Shown here in pieces: positions 61,467 through 64,000 of a DNA stretch of 64,000 nt. The number at the start of each line of letters is the position of its first letter. Position 1 is the stretch's first letter. The DNA is from Candidatus Aminicenantota bacterium (GTDB lineage Bacteria > Acidobacteriota > Aminicenantia > Aminicenantales > Aminicenantaceae). The DNA lies in NCBI GenBank assembly GCA_014727835.1, contig WJMT01000041.1:22106-86105 (forward strand), read 5' to 3'. The position numbers were made by a program, and so were the translations under genes. The notes beneath the pieces were generated by a model that saw only the letters and a program-made list of their open reading frames with translations, did no database searches and was not told the DNA's origin.

Positions 61467-64000
61467 ATGAAAATTACCTCTCTAATGATGGTCTTTTTAT
61501 TCCTGGGGCCAGGGCTGATTTTGGGCTTAAATAGGGATGAGGCCGGAACACAGGAGATCGAAGAATTCATTGCAGATTTGAAGCAATCCATAGAGAACAC
61601 GGATTTGAATTCTTTTCAGCAGGCCTTTTCATCAGATATTAGAAGCATTGAAGCTCAGAAGTTTCGAAATTTCATCCAGGATTTCTCCCTCAGCTCTGTC
61701 TCAGTTGAGAGTGTTTCCATAAACAAAAAGAATTCTTTTCAATCCAGGGTTTATTTAATTATCACTTTCCAAAATGTGTATTCCATTGTGTTTGACACAT
61801 GGCAATTGGATATGGCAAAAATCGAGGGAGACTGGAGAATTTTAAACAAAGAAGTCATTGGTCAGACTCAAACCCTTTATAAACTGGAAATTCCGTCAGA
61901 TAGAATAGAAAGGGTGAAAAAATTCAGGGTCAAGCATCAGGATATCTCATTCACTTTTGAAGATCCGGTTGTCTTTTATGACAATGCTCCTGGTTTGGAA
62001 ACAGGCATGATTGTAGTGGGAAGAGGTCAGGTTGAATTCACTCCTTCTTTGCCCAGGGAACAGCATCACTTGGAATTGATGTACAAAACCCGTTCTCTCA
62101 ACAGTCAGATCGATTCTCTTTATTTGAGATTCAGCCCTGATTTTTTTAAAAAGAACATAGAAATCATCAAAGGCGCGCTTTTGGAAAAACCCATCTATGA
62201 GTCTGATATCCATACAGCCCGTGAGATTTTTGAAAGAAATTATCCCCGATCTTTTACTGTGAGAAGTTCTCTCACTCAAGACTTTTTTTCAGTTCTGCCA
62301 AAAGGAGATGAGGTCAGTTTTGATTTTAAGGTCAAGAGAATCGGAGAATTGACCTATATTTTTTCTCCTTTTGCTTTTGAAGAAGTTCATCTCTATCAAT
62401 GGAAAAAGGACAAGATCATCTGCCTATATTCACCGCCGGTTGAAGAGGAAGGAAAGAAATTGTTCATTTCATTCGGACAGAAGTTTGATTTGAAAAATTA
62501 TCAACTGGATATCAATTACAATCCGGAACATCATCATTTTTCAGGTAAAGCCAATATCAGATTTGAGTCCAATGTGAGGAATCTCAGCAGTGTGAAATTC
62601 AAGTTGAATCCAAATCTAAAGATTTTGCGAATCAATGATAGAGATCAAAACAAATTGTACTTTTCTCAGGATGATTACAGGAGTACGGTCTATGTCTATC
62701 TTCTGGACCGCTTGTCCAGTGGGGAACTGGGAGAGATCGATATTTATTACAGAGGGACCGTACCTCCTCAAAAAAAAGCCTATGAAGCCATTGAAGCTCT
62801 GCAGAGAGAAGCACAGATTGAATTTGTAGAAAAAAGGGATCGGACCTTTTTCTACAGTCGTTCTTCCAACTGGTATCCGGCTCCTTCTGAGGAGGATTAT
62901 TTCACGGCCCGATTGAAATTAGCCCTCCCCTCTGGTTATTCTGCTGTTTCCAATGGAGTTTTGATCCCTAATGTGCCTGAAGAAAGAGGGGAAAAGAGAA
63001 GGGCCCGGGAAGGAGATCTGTTCTCCATACACACCTTTGAGGTCGAAAACCAGGTCAAATATCTTGCTTTTCTAGCGGGGAGGCTTTTGAAAGAAGCAGA
63101 GGTCAAAAATCCCATTCCCATGGATTACTATAGGGCCCCAAGAACACAGGCCTATACCAAAGGTGTCGTAGAAACAGCTGCTGATATCGTTAATTTTTAT
63201 CAAGACCGGTTTGGACCTTATCCTTTTGGCAAACTGAGTCTTGTCAGGCAAGTCGGAAAGAACAAAGGAGGGGCCAGCCCTCCCTCATTTGTGGTTATCA
63301 ACGACCTTCCCCGGATGAGCGGTGTGGTTTCTCGCAGAATGGCCAGAAGTCCGGTGGATTTATCCGGCTGGAAAGAGTATTTCATGGCTCATGAAATCGC
63401 TCATCAATGGTGGGGACAGGGTCTTTCTTGGGAATCCTATCATGATCAGTGGATCAGTGAAGGATTGGCGCAGTTTTCCTCCTCTCTATATTTAAAAAAA
63501 CGATATGGAGAGGATGCCTATGAAGAAATACTCAAGGATTTTTCAAGATGGACCAAAAAAAATTCACAATGGGGCGCCATAATAATGGGATCACGGATAA
63601 GCCATCTCAATTTTGAAGCTTATCAATCCGTGATTTACAACAAGGCATCACTGGTTTTGAATATGTTAAAGGACTTGCTTGGAGAGGATCTGTTTTTTCT
63701 CGGCCTGCAGAGGTTTTTTAGGCGCCATGTATACAGGGCAGCAGATACCAAGGCCTTCATTCGTATCTTTAATGAACTTTCAGAAGATGATCTGGAGCTT
63801 TTTTTTAAAGGATGGTTCCAAACTTATCATTTGCCTGAAGTCAAAGTCACTCATTCCATAGAAAGAAACAAATCTGGTTTCATACTCAGATTGAGTGTCA
63901 TTCAAAACAACCGCTTTTTTATGTTTCCCTTATGGCTGGAGTGGAAAGAAAACGGAGAAAAAGTGAGAAAAATGGTCATAGTGGACAGGAAAGTGGTCAA
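61467..64000 (+). CDS. Secreted M1 family zinc metallopeptidase (partial, runs off the edge)
   Basis: This open frame of more than 844 codons is missing from the ORF track because it continues past the window. A signal peptide (MKITSLMMVFLFLGPGLILG) is followed by about 140 residues with an NTF2-like or domain-of-unknown-function look, then an M1 N-terminal beta-saddle (NYNPEHHHFSGKANIRF). The catalytic domain has MAHEIAHQWWGQGLSW (HExxH) and the third ligand Glu in DQWISEGLAQF. It is probably an envelope or secreted aminopeptidase. The 3' end and any C-terminal domain are not visible. Confidence 0.9.
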   Translation, partial: MKITSLMMVFLFLGPGLILGLNRDEAGTQEIEEFIADLKQSIENTDLNSFQQAFSSDIRSIEAQKFRNFIQDFSLSSVSVESVSINKKNSFQSRVYLIITFQNVYSIVFDTWQLDMAKIEGDWRILNKEVIGQTQTLYKLEIPSDRIERVKKFRVKHQDISFTFEDPVVFYDNAPGLETGMIVVGRGQVEFTPSLPREQHHLELMYKTRSLNSQIDSLYLRFSPDFFKKNIEIIKGALLEKPIYESDIHTAREIFERNYPRSFTVRSSLTQDFFSVLPKGDEVSFDFKVKRIGELTYIFSPFAFEEVHLYQWKKDKIICLYSPPVEEEGKKLFISFGQKFDLKNYQLDINYNPEHHHFSGKANIRFESNVRNLSSVKFKLNPNLKILRINDRDQNKLYFSQDDYRSTVYVYLLDRLSSGELGEIDIYYRGTVPPQKKAYEAIEALQREAQIEFVEKRDRTFFYSRSSNWYPAPSEEDYFTARLKLALPSGYSAVSNGVLIPNVPEERGEKRRAREGDLFSIHTFEVENQVKYLAFLAGRLLKEAEVKNPIPMDYYRAPRTQAYTKGVVETAADIVNFYQDRFGPYPFGKLSLVRQVGKNKGGASPPSFVVINDLPRMSGVVSRRMARSPVDLSGWKEYFMAHEIAHQWWGQGLSWESYHDQWISEGLAQFSSSLYLKKRYGEDAYEEILKDFSRWTKKNSQWGAIIMGSRISHLNFEAYQSVIYNKASLVLNMLKDLLGEDLFFLGLQRFFRRHVYRAADTKAFIRIFNELSEDDLELFFKGWFQTYHLPEVKVTHSIERNKSGFILRLSVIQNNRFFMFPLWLEWKENGEKVRKMVIVDRKVV

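Overview
The window reads as one contiguous, gene-dense stretch of bacterial chromosome, moderately AT-rich, with no insertion sequence, prophage, plasmid function or CRISPR array that I can see. The cell envelope is Gram-negative in type: an LptF/LptG lipopolysaccharide-export permease, a periplasmic adaptor protein, lipoproteins with a lipobox, a SurA/PpiD-type foldase and an S-layer-homology (SLH) lipoprotein. The gene mix (two Yip1-like membrane proteins, a PATAN/DUF4388 protein, long TPR proteins, pyruvate phosphate dikinase, IadA, NhaC, a secreted M1 peptidase, HrcA-type control of groESL) would fit an Acidobacteriota-like or Candidatus Aminicenantes-like lineage. That placement is an impression from gene content, not a computed result.

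Layout. 1-3.9 kb: purC, cvpA, a small Fis-type protein, then groES-groEL behind a consensus promoter flanked by two HrcA/CIRCE-type operators and closed by a strong terminator. 4-6.3 kb: a single gene encoding fused LptF and LptG modules. 6.3-10.7 kb (minus strand): a DUF151 nuclease-family protein, a secreted protein of unknown function, and the translationally coupled ddl-ruvX-mltG operon. 10.7-12.3 kb: a membrane-anchored protein with a duplicated module, tRNA-Cys and tRNA-Gly, and a 193-bp interspersed repeat. 12.3-21.9 kb: a Yip1 protein, pyrK-pyrD-pyrF, a class I aminotransferase, ppdK behind a long leader, an HDAC-like deacetylase and an M20 peptidase.

21.9-28.9 kb is a six-gene glycan operon (four GT4, one GT2, and one polyprenyl glycosylphosphotransferase that would start the glycan). 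28.9-34.2 kb (minus strand) packs a PATAN protein, miaA, hflX, a TPR-SLH lipoprotein and pgsA. 34.2-36.9 kb holds an ABC ATPase and periplasmic adaptor next to a Yip1 protein, with no recognisable ABC permease. 37-40.2 kb: a SuhB-like phosphatase, a lectin-like lipoprotein, and accB-accC. 40.4-47.9 kb: ffh, rpsP-khpA-trmD-rplS-rnhB (rimM is absent from its usual slot), a large TPR protein, a sigma-54 activator with no sensory domain, and a small CPCC protein.

47.9-64 kb: iadA-nhaC, a divergent PlsC-like protein, an operon rpsA-hup-HIT-acyl-CoA dehydrogenase-PpiD, scpA-scpB with an M50 protease upstream, glnA divergent from an Lrp/AsnC regulator, and a secreted M1 aminopeptidase that runs off the right edge and is missing from the ORF track.

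Most of the window is housekeeping DNA with tight operons (many 4-bp ATGA overlaps). The least-explained items are the interspersed repeat family (two full copies and a possible half copy that forms the scpA leader), the paired variant CIRCE operators, the ABC/adaptor/Yip1 gene set lacking a permease, a 28-codon hydrophobic ORF before miaA, the missing rimM, and two promoters placed so close to start codons that leaderless mRNAs are likely. I found no convincing new defence or mobile system. All family calls come from reading the protein sequences by eye.
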